64,000 nt of DNA from Daucus carota subsp. sativus (Eukaryota; Streptophyta; Magnoliopsida; Apiales; Apiaceae). The notes beneath the pieces were generated by a model. It was not told the DNA's origin. It saw only the letters and a program-made list of their open reading frames with translations, and did not search any database. The DNA lies in assembly GCF_001625215.2 (NCBI RefSeq), contig NC_030382.2, forward strand, positions 49,813,364 to 49,877,363, in the 5' to 3' direction. A program made the position numbers and the translations under genes. Shown here in pieces: positions 12,001 to 24,171 of the stretch (within the stretch, counting starts at the first letter, position 1; every line of letters begins with the position of its first letter).

Positions 12001-13192
12001 ATATATTATCTTACTAGTTAATACTTTGTGGAGATAACATGAGTTGGGCAGATACTCCTCTAGTTTATAAAGATCTCTTAGGAAGATAATTCATCATCTT
12101 ACACCACTCTAGATAGCTTATCAAGAAGTCAGAGATATTCAATGCTCTGTTGGAGAACCAAGTTAACCTTCATGTCCAACCGAAAAGATATTTCTTGTAA
12201 ATGAATCAAATTAATTAAATCTGTAGGAAATTGCTGTGTGGTTCTCGTTCAGTGAAATTTTGATGCTCTGTTCTCTTAGATATCTTTTAATTTGTTCTAC
12301 ATACTCGAAAATGACATGTTAGCTCAGTTCTTGTATATCAGTCACGTCTCTTCTTCTGCTCTCTGTAACTGAAAAACTTGTCTCATTTCAGTTCTCCAGG
12401 CCAAGTAAATTGAACTTTCAGGACACATGTTCTGCCCTATAGGTCTTTTTTCAAACTTTGGTAATATAAACGGTGACGTGACATGTTCACCTCATTAGAG
12501 TGATCTGCACATCCTCAAATGATATGAAAAATATACAAGCAAATGGTTTTGGTAGTAAAAAATTGGTGTGGTTATCTTATTATTTGTTTTGTCAGATACT
12601 TTTGGCACTCTGTATAGGTCTGGATGGTAGTTTAAAAGGTGACGCAAGGATTTCCCTTGCTTTATCTTTGCTTAATGCCGTACGGTTGCACATGGTAGTT
12701 TGCAGGATGCAAAGGTGCTTTTGCTATTCATTATGCAGACATCAAAATTAATTAGTTCTATTGCTTTAGCAGATACCAAGGGGGTCAAAACTTCTAAAAA
12801 GAAAAAGAACCGTAAAAAGCGGAAGGAGCACAAGATAACTTCTTCCAATAGTACTTCTTCAGAAGCTTCCGCTTCTCAGGAAGTCATCGAGAAGCATGAT
12901 GAGGTCAGCCACATGATATCTATTTTGATATTGTTGGTTATTTCCTGGACCTCTTCACAAAATTGTACTGTGTAATTTGTGCGGTATATTTTAGGAATAA
13001 TTTTGAATACCTAAGATGATGTGTGTAAACATTTTCTAGGGAATAAATGCTTCTGATTCTGCAAATGATTCGGTCGCTGATATGTTAGATCCATTGGGCA
13101 CTCAAGACGAGAGCATCAATGTTGCTGAAGATGCTTCTGATGATGATTTGGTTCCTGCTCATGATGAAAAGACTGATAGGTTAGCTTGTTAA
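9083..13192 (+). CDS. SKP1-like protein (ASK20/21 type), 7 coding exons
   Basis: Exons: 9083-9145, 10384-10602, 10757-10948, 11050-11163, 11260-11338, 12773-12903, 13040-13192. Phases agree throughout and give 316 aa. The second and third exons form a SKP1 domain (SYAWIQTADGSIQEVEREV near residue 26, then VIDYCRFH). The KTSKKKKNRKKRKEHK basic block and acidic C-terminus are the hallmark of Arabidopsis SKP1-like 20/21 rather than short canonical ASK proteins. SKP1 proteins bridge cullin 1 and F-box proteins in SCF ubiquitin ligases. The domain is diverged in the region following the EVE motif. The frame stops at TAA 13190 after a potential donor at 13180, and the conserved last exon of the family was not found, so the C-terminus may be truncated. 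Confidence 0.75.
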
Positions 13193-15721
13193 TCTTTCAG
13201 GTCCTCTGAACATGAAATTAAATTAGTTATACCCGGAGTCAACATGTTGCTTTAGTTTTACCTGACTGCAGTACTTTATACCTTTTCTAATGAATCAGTT
13301 AGTGTGCCAATTGTGAGAATTTCAGATTAAGTAATGTTGGCAGCACTTTTTTATTTACAATCTACTTGGTTCCTTTTTTAAACTTCTGTTGGAAGCTGAA
13401 TGACATTATGCCAATACATATGATAGATAGGGCTACTTTTGAGTTTTGAGTGGCTGTGTCTTTACACTGCTGAACTATATATGGTGGGTCCCGAACAAAA
13501 TTATCGTAATTCCATCATTTAATTAGTTTTATTTGTTAATAATAATTTCCAGCTCACTTTTGCTATGAGAAAATATATACTTCTGTGGACATGCTGTGGC
13601 ATCTCTTGATCTATATATCATTTTTATTGCTTTAAAAAAAAAAAAATGGAATATCAAATGCTTACGTGGGAGTCTTGACCCTTCTCTCATCTTCCTTGAT
13701 ACTGAATTTAAATTAGACTAATCTCTCCAACCATTTAACCAGAATAGCTTTACGAATTGCAAGTATTATCATTATCTGTCAACGAATCAACTACCTATAT
13801 TTAACTAATCAATCGCAGAATTTGGAATCACCCAAAATATTGGATCTTGTTATATGAACCCCAGCAGAAATAGCCTATTTAAAATATTTAACGGTGAATA
13901 TACAGTATTCATCCATTGTCCGGCAGATATATTAATATGAATCTAAATTTGGTGGTTGTGATAATAATGAGTTGGAGGTGTCCAGAATTACGTGGGTGAA
14001 CAGGAGATATTACGCTCAAAATTATGGGTTATCATGGCAAGTAAATAAAGGTGAAATAATGATTCCTTTTTCAAGCCAATTTCATATGAACCATTTTAAA
14101 GGTTTAAAGTAAGTGGGCAACACTGGATATTATTGTTATCTATAGTTCTCAAAGCTTGTAAACAGAAAAGGGTTACTCTATGAAAGTTTGTAGAGATTGA
14201 ATAAAATAAAATAAAATTAGGGACCTTGCTCTCCAGGCCCTAAAAGACCGGGTCTTCAGGTATATTACTTTCTACCTTTTATAAGTATTAATGACCTATG
14301 TGTTGTGTTCACTTGTATATAGAGTTTTAATATTATGCTTTTAAAATTTAAAATAAAATATAATTATATATCCTCCTAATTCAGGTAAACATATTGTCCT
14401 TTTAAGGCAACAAATTTTGGTTAGGTGTACATTTGCTCGGGAATTCCATCCCACTATATTTTCCAATTTTTAGTATTTAAATTAAATTATTGTCAAGTGT
14501 TCATTATACTGATACAGGCTTGAATCTAGTTGAATCTTGCTTGTAGAGAAGCTACAAAATCGAAAAAATACCCGGTAAAAAGCTAGAGCACTTGGAATGA
14601 AGGCGACATCACATTGTATATATCTGGAATCTCGAAAGCTCCAAGCTAGCTAATCATATGTTGGTTCAATGTTAGACAAGATGATATACGTATTTGATTC
14701 ACTTGTTATCGACTTTATATAATAAACTTGTGAAGCCGTAAAATATTAATTGATTTCCGTAATTTTTTATAGTATTGTTGGTAAGGAATATATATATAAT
14801 TGAATAAAATCGTGTCAAGAATTTAGTAATTTAGTAAACTTGTTTGACTTGTGTTTATGAAGTTATGAAAGTCATGCAATATCTGAGTTTTGGAGATAAT
14901 AAATGCAAAACAGGCCCAAAATTTAGTGCTACCGGCCCGAAAAATCATATTTTGTTTAGGCAGTTATAGCACATTCTTCATGCAGGGGAATCATGCCTTG
15001 TTACTAATCGCTGAGAGTGAATAGCTAAATTGAAGGAAAAAATGTTGCGATTTTTTCTATTGTGCAAAGTGTCGTCTATAGTTTAATGTGTTAATTGTGG
15101 TTTGGGAATAAGTTTCCATTCATATTGTATGTTTCATCGAGATAATATAACAACGACTGTCATGCATGCCTGGATTTGTTTTGATTTCATTGCTCTAGAA
15201 GTATCTCCCTCACTCCCTTCATGATAAATCGAGAGTTCGAGCCTTGTAATTGTTGAAGGCAAAATTTGATGTGCGACTGAGTTAAGTTAATAAATAATTA
15301 TATATATGTGTGTGTGTGTGTGAATGTGTGAATGTGTGTGTGTGTGTGTGTGTGTAGGTGTGCACAAAATTTAAAGCAAAGCATGTAAACATGGAATCCC
15401 TAGTTGGCTGAATTTTGAAATGAAACTATTGGCATGCTTACTAGATATGTATGATCTACTATATCTAGTGATTTCCCTTGAACGATGTGAACCCATAAAT
15501 ACATGTGCAAGTATGTGGCTTTTTTTTCTTCTTGTTTTTTTTTTTTGGTTGTGAAACTGTCTGCGCATTGCGCGAAAAAGTTAAGTTTACCTTTCACATC
15601 TCTTTATTTACTCGCTCCTCAATTATAAAACAATCCTGCTTGTGTAATTTTCACGTGTCGTGCTGACCCTTGCACGCAAGGAAAAACAAGCTAACATTTA
15701 CAAACTTGTTTGTAAGAGTTT
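13193..15721. other. gene-free stretch downstream of the SKP1-like gene
   Basis: I searched by eye for the expected terminal ASK21 exon (family ending in acidic then DFARRLN-like sequence) and did not find it. The sequence is AT-rich with no coherent ORF. A GT microsatellite lies at about 15309-15356. Confidence 0.4.
15309..15356. repeat. (GT)n microsatellite
   Basis: Two GT runs separated by GAATGTGTGAAT. Confidence 0.9.
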
Positions 15722-16770
15722 TCTAGTTTTGCTCTGTATAAAGACTCACTATATTGCATCTTTGGATAAATTGTTGTATATCGAAGTGATTAATAATTTG
15801 ATATGTTCCTGGCGATGTTCTGGTGTTTCACTTTGTGTGACGTATATGTAACCAATACAAATATATGTCACGGTACTGTTCAGCTCCCAATTTTGTTATG
15901 ATCACATTCCCAACATGTCAGTTTTTAGTCAGATTAGTTTGGTCTACAAGGATATATTGCTGTTCAATGCTGAATGATAGGGCTATAAGGTGACAAGTAA
16001 TTCTGCACTTTGTTAGCATTCTTTACATAATTTAGTATATTAGAGAGTGGATTTTCTGCAGTTATGGTTTTGCATGCTCATTGGATTGGCTTCAATATAT
16101 ATATATGTATATTATAAGCTTCAGATGTTCTATAAAATATCCTTTTATCGTGTTCTTTTGTCGGTCGTCCAGAATCTTGGAAGGGTAGTTCAGCCCTCTT
16201 TCACAACACCCATGAAAGCTAGCCTAAAAATACCTTTTACCTTCTTTTTTATATATATATATTAATGGTTCCTTATTTTTCTCGTCGTGTGCAGGGAAGT
16301 ATTTGAATTCGCTTGGATACTAAATTTGGATCCGGCTTCTATTTCTTGATTCACAAGAGCAGGCTTCTTCCGGATACAGATGAAATTATATCAAATGATA
16401 AGGTGCAAATATGTATTCCCCTTTTTAGAATGTGCATTATTGTTTACACTTTGCAAAAACAGCCAAGTAAAATTAGTCCTACTTTCCAGAGATTGCTTCA
16501 AATCTAAAACCGATGCGGTATATTAAAATATGCATGTATCTATGTTTTGTTGAAATTTTATTTAGACATGTGGTAAATTAACCTTACTCATTATTGGTTT
16601 CATAGTTTAGCAATGCATGCATAATTACATATGTTTTGTAATATAACACCTGATTAAAGAAATATGGTGAACTGCATGAATAGTGTTGAGAATCTGTTTT
16701 TGATATATATATACCTCTCTTTAATGCACCACTGATTTTCTTTCAATCAGGAATCAGGTCTTGGTTTGCA
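15722..16770 (+). repeat. duplicated block (copy C), paralogous to 1298-2640
   Basis: Nearly collinear with copy A but without the roughly 270-base insert at the TA microsatellite. The exon-like piece 16295-16402 (36 codons between CAG and GTGC) keeps a frame read as DTKFGSGFYFLIHKS...DTDEIISNDK, with a stop upstream in that frame. The hydrophobic last exon seen at 2603-2680 is broken here after 'ggaatcaggtcttggttt', near 16765. Both copies are therefore probably non-functional. Confidence 0.6.
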
Positions 16771-17282
16771 AATATTTCCATTCTTTTATCATTGGTCACT
16801 TGCCAATGACGAAATGATTATATATTATAGTAGTTATGCTTGTTATATAACAGTAATCGGTATTTATTTTTGTAGCAATAATCATGTAATAATGAATTTT
16901 CTACTGCATATATCCTTAGCAATGGCACAATCTTTATTTCTTCACCTAACTGTTGTCTTTGGTTTGAGTTATTATATAGACTTAAATGCAATTTGCACCC
17001 CCTTTACTTTAGGGTAGGGTAAATGCACTTTACACCCAATATTTCCACAACAAACACTTTGCATTAAGATCCAGCCTACTACACTTTGAACCCTCGCCAT
17101 GTTCGACCGTTAACGTCAAAGTTGACAGGGGTAAAACTGTCCATTCCAATTCTATCTGCATTATTTTTGATTTGCACTCCTTTGGTTTAGGATTATTACA
17201 TCCAATAATTTCTTTGTCTAAATAATTATATGAAAGTTCTTTATCTAAATAATAATTATATTATTTCACAAACACACACACG

Positions 17283-17288
<6 letters not shown>
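16771..17288. other. intergenic
   Basis: No gene. About 16990-17200 holds phrases such as 'aatttgcaccccctttact' and 'ttgacaggggtaaaactgt', resembling one arm of a long-terminal-repeat MITE of the type at 53184-54233, but no partner arm is found. Confidence 0.35.

Positions 17289-17342
<54 letters not shown>
17289..17342. repeat. (TA)n microsatellite
   Basis: Uninterrupted TA dinucleotides following CACACACGCACACA. Confidence 0.95.
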
Positions 17343-17344
<2 letters not shown>

Positions 17345-17916
17345 CAAGTGATCAAATAGAAACTAATGTTATTCTAGAAACTAGAAACCACTCCCATGAT
17401 CACTATTTATAACTACTAATATCACTCGTTTATACGCTATTTATCACTATTTTATGCAGTTAAATTAGCAATTTTTATTATTGATAATTGAGAAAATTTA
17501 CTTATGTTTGCTAGTGGTTATCGATTATTGATGATCAATTATAGTTGTAGGAGGTCTATGATGGTAAAAAAATGATGAGATGAGGTGTGTGGTGGTGGTA
17601 AATAATCACTAGTAATGGCAAGTTATGGTGACAAGCGGTGGTAGGTCAATCGTGGGTATAGGTGACCGCGGTAGCAGTGGAATGGGTTGATAATGATGCC
17701 CGGAGGTTCATTAATGTGGTATGAGTGAAGATGATGATGACATATGTTGCATATATGTATATTTATATATCTATATTTCTGAGATTCTTGTATAGGAAAT
17801 AGTGATTTGTGATGTACAAACGAGTGATATTTGCAGTCAAAAATAGTGATAAAAAATTGGTCAGATATTAGTTTCTAGTTTCTAGGCTAATTTAGTTTCT
17901 ATTGGAGTAAGCCCCT
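17343..17916. mobile_element. inverted-repeat MITE inserted in a TA tract
   Basis: The left end (GGCAAGTGATCAAATAGAAA, then CTAGAAACTAGAAAC) matches the reverse complement of the right end (GGGGCTTACTCCAATAGAAA, then CTAGAAACTAGAAAC). Imperfect arms of about 50 bases enclose about 470 bases without coding potential. Both flanks are TA repeats, so the target duplication cannot be measured. Confidence 0.6.
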
Positions 17917-17929
17917 ATATATATATATG

Positions 17930-17931
17930 TA

Positions 17932-17972
<41 letters not shown>

Positions 17973-17980
17973 AGAGAGAG
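17930..17980. repeat. (GT)n then (GA)n compound microsatellite
   Basis: GT run ending near 17968 followed directly by a GA run, immediately right of the TA-tract MITE. Confidence 0.9.
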
Positions 17981-18280
17981 ACCAATACTTACTTTTAGCA
18001 AGTTATCAAAAGTCTATGTTTCAACCATTATATCTTTCACCTCTCCCACGAGCCACAGATACATTCAAGTTGGTCTCCCAGTTCTTTAGATTAGCCAGGA
18101 TCAGATCTGGTACGAGAAACATTATGACATCTTTCTTTAGTGGTGATAGAAATGAGGAAGTTAAAAGAGGACTTGTCACTTAAGACATTGAAGTTAAAAC
18201 TCAAATATTAAATGCAATATGATAAGCATGCATGATGCCTCCATTCCGTTTCCTTGGTCGAACCAAACGACCCTTAATTT

Positions 18281-19165
18281 TTTATGTGTTTGTATATAAA
18301 TGTAGTATGTTTTCAGAATTTTTTTTATAGTTTTTTGTAAAAATATTATATGTATTAAATATTACATGTTCACTGTAACAGTAAAATTTACTCCCTCCGT
18401 CCCAGTCATTTGTATACAAATGGCTAGGGCACGGAGACCAAGAAACTGAGTAAGAAAAGAGTAAAGTTGGATGAAAAGTGGGTATAGTGGTGGGACCCAT
18501 TTATATTTAATAATAAATTTGAGATGGTGGAGGAAAGTAGTGGGTGTAATAGTGTTTATATTATTATAGAATGGAGATAGTGGAAGAAAGTAGTTGGAGT
18601 AATGATGTTTTATATTATAAAAGTTTACTACTTTTGGAATGTATACAATTGATGGAACGTCCTAAAAAGGAAACTGTATACAATTCACTGGGACGGAGGG
18701 AGTATGTAAATGGGTTTTGTGAAAAAGGAACCTAGGTTGCATAAAAAAAAGGTTGTGTAATAATTCTTTTAAAAACGAATATTTCTTCTTCTTTTTTATG
18801 TGTTGTGTAAAAATATAGTATGGCTTATGTATTTTCTTTATAGGTTTTCTGTAAAATTATTATATGTATTAAATATTACATGTTCACTATAACAGTGAAA
18901 TTTATTTAAATGGGTTTTGTGAAAAAGGAACCCAGGTTTAATAAAAAAAAAAGGTTGTGTGATTAATCTCTTAAATACGGATGTTTATTTTTGTTTTTTA
19001 TGTGTTGTGTAAAAATATAGTATGTGTCATGTATTTTCTTTTTAGTTTTTTGTAAAAAGATTGTATGTATTAAATATTACATGTTTACTATAACAGTCAA
19101 ATTTATGCAAATGGGTTTTGTGAGAAAGGAACCGATAGAAAAAAGGTTGTGTAATGAAAATAATG
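18281..19165. repeat. three tandem copies of a ~200-bp unit, first split by a Stowaway
   Basis: Units begin TTTATGTGTT at 18281, 18795 and 18997. The second and third starts are 202 bases apart. The first unit is 514 bases from the second, which becomes 200 once the 312-base Stowaway and its duplicated TA are removed. Shared phrases include 'attatatgtattaaatatta' and 'gggttttgtgaaaaaggaac'. No coding potential. Confidence 0.8.
18391..18702. mobile_element. Stowaway MITE (312 bp, TA target duplication)
   Basis: Terminal inverted repeat CTCCCTCCGTCCCAGT / ACTGGGACGGAGGGAG, flanked by TA on both sides (18389-18390 and 18703-18704). Non-coding, as expected for a non-autonomous Tc1/mariner derivative. 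It interrupts the first unit of the tandem array. Confidence 0.9.
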
Positions 19166-20597
19166 ATTGGACCTAGCTGAAAAGGAGAATAATGGGTTAA
19201 TCAGTTACATATTGGTGTGATCATGTACACAAGTATATCATAAACCTCACCTACACGTAAGTATATCATAAACCTAATCTGTTACATGTGATCTGACTGT
19301 CTAGTGTTTAGTTACCCAGTTACTCAAGAAATTGAGTTCCTGTTTGATTCCCTATTTTTCAGCTGTAACCTTGTAGTCTCTAGCAAGATGAACATGTCTC
19401 CTTTACATATTTCGATATAGTATTACACTTTCATCGTATATTTTTATACTTGCTTGCTCCTTGAAAACTTTTGGATGTCTACACCCTTGCACATTTCTCT
19501 AATTGATAAACGTTATGTTTGGATGGACAGGAGATCAGAAGTAATCTGCATTTGTCATGAACACCTGGAAAGGGCTTTGATGTATTGAGTAAACGCGTTA
19601 GAATGTGGAATTAGTATCTTAGGTTGGGAATAGCATATGGCTAATGATTTTTGACTTTAAGATGCTGGGGATTGGTTATCATATAGTCGTATAGTTTCTT
19701 GTTTCCATGTGCCAAGTTATATTTGCCTATGTCTGGATTATGAAGGTTACCATTACCGTCCAAATGATTAACGAATTCATTTTGCTCAAACCCGGATGTA
19801 CCTGTAGGGTAATGTAAACGAGTAGCTTTTTAAATATAACTCATATTTATTTTATTGTTGTGTTACATTGTTCGCATATCTCAAACTTATGTCCAGTTAT
19901 TCCTATGCTGTGAGCATTTAGAATGCTGTTTTCTCTACGCATCAATTAATGTAAATATTATTTCAAACTTCTTTTTGGGGATAAAGATGCTTGTTTGCAT
20001 TGTTTTTCCGGACCCAAACGAAGATCAGTTACTGAACTTATTTTGTCCAAAATAAGGTTTAGTAACATACCAAACCCAAACCACTTTTTCACAAGGTGGA
20101 GAAGTTTTATATGAAAAATCATATACTTGTCGGGGAAAGGAAGTAATTTCGAAAGGAAAAACACCTGATATTAGCATGTAATTGTTGCGTCACATAAAAT
20201 ATTGTTTACGTTCAGTGAGGATGTTCATATCTTTTCCTGAGTATGTAGTTCCAAGGCAAAGCATGTATTGAAGATCAATGGGATGATCCCTGGACCAAAT
20301 TAGTAGTAGTTTATTTTTATCTTATCTAGTTGAATTGATCAAATTTTGACTGAAATTTATATATATTATGCAATTAAAAGAATATTATAAAATTTTATAT
20401 ATTCCCCTTCGAAGCTTATTAAAATTATCAAAAATAATTTATAATTTTTGATCTTTTATCGATTAATTTGATCACAAAAAACATAATAGTATGTTATACA
20501 CGTACGCCAGTGCAGGAGACTCCCGGTTATCGATATTCATCAACAAAGCAAGCAGCATAGACAATTGTCACTTTTTTGCCTGGGCTTCTTCTCGTTG
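19166..20597. other. gene-free stretch
   Basis: No supported gene, RNA or repeat was recognised. The ORFs near 19855-20164 lack any recognisable feature. Confidence 0.4.
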
Positions 20598-20605
20598 GTC
20601 TTATA

Positions 20606-21330
20606 TAGGGGTGTGCACGGGTCGGTTCGGCTCGGTTTCTACCTAAAACCGTTACCGAACCGTGTATTTCGGTTCGGTTCGGTTTTTAGGTAGAAACCGT
20701 AACCGAACCGTTTCAAACGGTTTTTTTCGGTTCGGTTAACCGTTGGTCGGTTTCGGTTTTTTTCCGGTTTTTATATGATTAGAAACTACTATACAAATTT
20801 AATACTTTTATTAATTTTTGAAAAATATTTATATACTTATTATATCAATTTCTCTTACTAAAATATATAATTAATATATTGTTGCACATATATATATATA
20901 TAATATGTTATATATAATAATATATAATAAATGTTGTATTTTTATTATATATTATATAAACGGTTTGGTCTTTTGGTTCAAACTACTATACAAATTTAAT
21001 ACTTTATTAATTTTTGAAAAATATTTATCTACTTATTATATCAATTTCTCTTACTAAAATATATAATTAATATATTGTTGCACATATATATATATATAAT
21101 ATGTTATATATAATAATATATAATAAATTTTATATTTTTATTATATATTATATAAACGGTTCGGTCTTTCGGTTCGGTTTTAGGGGTAAAACCGTAACCG
21201 TTACCAAACCGTTATATCGGTTCGGTTTGGTTACGGTTTTTTTCGGTTTTTGTCGGTTACGGTTTTTTTCGGTTTGGTTTTTCGGTTTTTCGGCTCGGTT
21301 TCGGTTTTCCGGTTTTTTTTCTCACCCCTA
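20606..21330. mobile_element. hAT-like non-autonomous element with CGGTT-rich ends and 8-bp TSD
   Basis: The termini TAGGGGTG and CACCCCTA are perfect inverted repeats. The flanks carry the same 8 bases, GTCTTATA, at 20598-20605 and 21331-21338, the size produced by hAT transposases. Both ends are filled with CGGTTCGG / CCGAACCG phrases. The middle is an AT-rich unit of about 197 bases repeated in tandem (about 20784-20980 and 20981-21177). There is no transposase, so it would depend on an enzyme elsewhere. Confidence 0.85.
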
Positions 21331-21338
21331 GTCTTATA

Positions 21339-22930
21339 TTCCTCCAACTAGTTGTACCAGTCTTTTAAGACAAGACTACACTATTGCAGTTGTTATCCAC
21401 TCATAGTATAATCTGAATAGAACTAGGGACCATCCTTTATTAATCATTTTACTTGTAATCAAATTTCACATGGCCGAATAAGAAAAAACTGCAAATCACA
21501 CTGACACACAGTTGGTCATGGAAGATTAGATGTTAAGCTAATGATCTTTCCTAGGATAATTAAGTTAAGAAAAACATATCCCTTGTGAGTGTTTAAAGTA
21601 ATCGTAGACATTATGAGTTGTCCTGACTACACATATGGCCTTAAAGTTTAGCTAAAGTCTTGGACTTTCAAGCAAGTGGATTTATTCATTCCACCTAAAT
21701 GTCAATACATTTGCAATCCACCTTTTAAGTATTTGCGGTTTATACATTTTTTTTACTTAGATGGCTTATCAGTAATCCACTCACGGAAAAGTCGATGTCA
21801 GAAGTCATAAGCTTGACGGAGTTGGAAAATTTTCACAAGTTATGTTACATACACTAATATGTTCTTATAATATTTTTGTCTTGGAGGCTTTTTTTAAAAA
21901 AAAATTAGGGAGGTTATATAACCCGTCACCCTTCCTTAAAATTAAGGAGGTTATAATTGGGTGGACCATCTTCGAAAAAAATACGATTCCAAATAATATT
22001 ATCGTTGGAACGTGTAGCATTTATCTATTTTTTACTTCAATGTTAGATTAGTATTTCAAAACCTTAAACGCTATTTCATATTGTATCTTCCTGCAAAATG
22101 CCAGTTATGTTATGTTTTGTTGGGAGTTTTAAATCTAAATGTAACACAATATAATATTTTTTTTCAAAACTCAAAACGCTAAATTATTCGGTGTTAATAA
22201 GTGATATTTCATACCATTTCTCCGACTCTGATATTTTGGATGATATTCGTGAAAATTAAGATACTTGGAACTTTTCCTCACTCACACTCATATACCAACT
22301 AATTAAAAAAAAAGAATCAAATATGCTCTCTATGTTGGAATTGAGTCACTCCTGCAAGTTTTCAACCAAACCTATTTGATTGTTAAATGTACTAGTACTA
22401 ATTATTTGTCTCTAAACTCAGATCAAAATCAGAGCTGGACCAGCTATACAACTGCAATCTCAGATTATTCTGGGAGTACACACCACCCTAGATTCCCCCT
22501 CCTACCCTCCTCATTACTAATACTGTACTTTATTTAACAATTTAAAAGAAGGCCCAAAAGATTAAAATCTAGCAGTATTCTACCATCTGACCTATACAGT
22601 AATCTATAAAAAGAAAATTCATCAAGACCTACATTGGGAAATGAAAACTGTATCTTTTGAATTTTTAAGTTTTGACTGGTCACCTTTAAACCCTCAAGTC
22701 ATGTGCTGTCATGCTCCCAATGACCCTTTCAATATGTATTGTGCATGAGCCTACACTCCAAATCTGGTGAAGATGACTTCTCTGCTTTTTAACCCAACCA
22801 TAAAATCAACTATTTTAACCCTAACAGAATCAAACTTGCCTAGGATTCAAAAAAGCTGTCTTCTTTAAACAATACAATTATACAGATGAGAAATTGAGGA
22901 GGTACTTAAAAATTGTGGTGTCCTGAGATT
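21339..22930. other. intergenic, upstream of the DUF868 gene
   Basis: No gene or clear repeat recognised. The last few hundred bases presumably hold regulatory sequence for the downstream gene. Confidence 0.4.
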
Positions 22931-22934
22931 TAAA

Positions 22935-22941
22935 TATAAAA
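22935..22941 (+). promoter_or_regulatory. TATA box of the DUF868 gene
   Basis: TATAAAA, about 250 bases before the start codon, followed by a TTCTTCATTCACTCACATTC stretch that resembles a plant transcription start region and 5' UTR. Confidence 0.5.
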
Positions 22942-23193
22942 GGGTAGTCAGTAGTTCTTCATTCACTCACATTCATATCCCATCTAAATGCCAGTTTGAA
23001 ACCATTTTTTAATGTTTGTGTATTCATTAATGATGCCAAGAAACACCTCTGGCAGCATCTGTTATTCATGACAGACACCTAGTGACTAAGATCTCTAAAT
23101 TTCCCATTCTTTGCCCATGCTAATACACTAACAGTCCAATATATTCATCTGGCTAAGTTGGCTAAGTAGCTCAATTTTTTTTTTTTTTTCAAG

Positions 23194-24171
23194 ATGATGC
23201 AGGATCCTATTGGAATTCCAGCTTGCTTCTCATCAGGGGATAAGGCAATGGATGATTCTGCTGCAGTAACAAGGTCAGGCCAGAGTGTGTTCATGTCAGC
23301 CTACCGGACTAAAATTGCGGATCAATGTCGATTAATAACAGTTACATGGTGCAAGAATTTGCTACTACATGGCCTCTCGGTATCGATAGAAGGGCCCGAA
23401 GGAGATAGCCATTATACATGTAAGGTTGAGCTGAAGCCTTGGTACTTTTGGAGGAAGCAAGGGTCTAAGCGCATTGTGGTGGATGGTAAGCCTGTGGAGA
23501 TCTTCTGGGACCTCAAGGCCGCCAAATTTAATGGCGAAACAGAGCCAAGCTCAGAGTACTATGTTGCAGTTGTGTCTGATGAAGAGGTTGTGTTACAGCT
23601 GGGGGATTTGAAGAAAGATGCTTACAGGAAAACAGGATGCAGGCCGGCTCTGATTGATCCCATTCTGGTTTCCAGAAAGGAACATGTATTCGGAAAGAAG
23701 AAGTTCTTGACAAGAGTTAAGTTTCATGACAAGGGTCGATTTCATTTGATATCAATAGAATGCAAAATGAGGAGTACTCAAACTAGTGGAAGCATCAATT
23801 CTTCAAATGGGATTGATCCAGAAATGGAGATTAGAATAGATGGGCATTTAGTGATTCATGTGAGTCATCTGCAGTGGAAGTTCAGAGGTAATGAGACAAT
23901 TCATCTCAACAAGGTAAGAATAGAAGTGTACTGGGATGTTCATGACTGGCTCTTTAGTCCTGGTTTAAGGCATGCATTGTTTATTTTTAAACCTACATTA
24001 CTATCCTCCTCTCCATCCTCATTATCAGTCTCATCCTCACCGCAATTCTCATCGTCTCTGACATCGACGCCATTGTCGTCCAAGACGGGGAGTTCGGGTT
24101 CAGTAGAAGGCATTCAGGGAGGAGGGTCATCAGAGTTTTGCCTGTTTCTTTATGCCTGGAAAGTTGAATAG
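23194..24171 (+). CDS. DUF868 family protein (325 aa, single exon)
   Basis: An intronless 326-codon frame. The N-terminus (MQDPIGIPACFSSG), the SVFMSAYRTKIADQCRLITV and TWCKNLLLHG segments, the KPWYFWRKQGSK motif and the terminal WKVE fit the plant DUF868 family, whose members are usually about 300-340 aa, intronless and of unknown biochemical role. A Ser-rich linker lies at about residues 269-305 before the conserved LYAWKVE end. Two adjacent ATGs (23194, 23197) are possible starts, and the second gives the commoner family N-terminus. The poly-T run just upstream belongs to the 5' UTR. Confidence 0.9.
   Translation: MMQDPIGIPACFSSGDKAMDDSAAVTRSGQSVFMSAYRTKIADQCRLITVTWCKNLLLHGLSVSIEGPEGDSHYTCKVELKPWYFWRKQGSKRIVVDGKPVEIFWDLKAAKFNGETEPSSEYYVAVVSDEEVVLQLGDLKKDAYRKTGCRPALIDPILVSRKEHVFGKKKFLTRVKFHDKGRFHLISIECKMRSTQTSGSINSSNGIDPEMEIRIDGHLVIHVSHLQWKFRGNETIHLNKVRIEVYWDVHDWLFSPGLRHALFIFKPTLLSSSPSSLSVSSSPQFSSSLTSTPLSSKTGSSGSVEGIQGGGSSEFCLFLYAWKVE

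Noticed and set aside
18281-19165. Regularly spaced repeats considered as a CRISPR array
   Set aside because: Units are about 200 bp, adjacent without spacers, and the genome is plant nuclear.
21101-21331. 76-codon ORF with Phe/Gly/Arg-rich tail
   Set aside because: Lies in the CGGTT-rich end of the hAT-like element; the repeated DNA alone explains the peptide.
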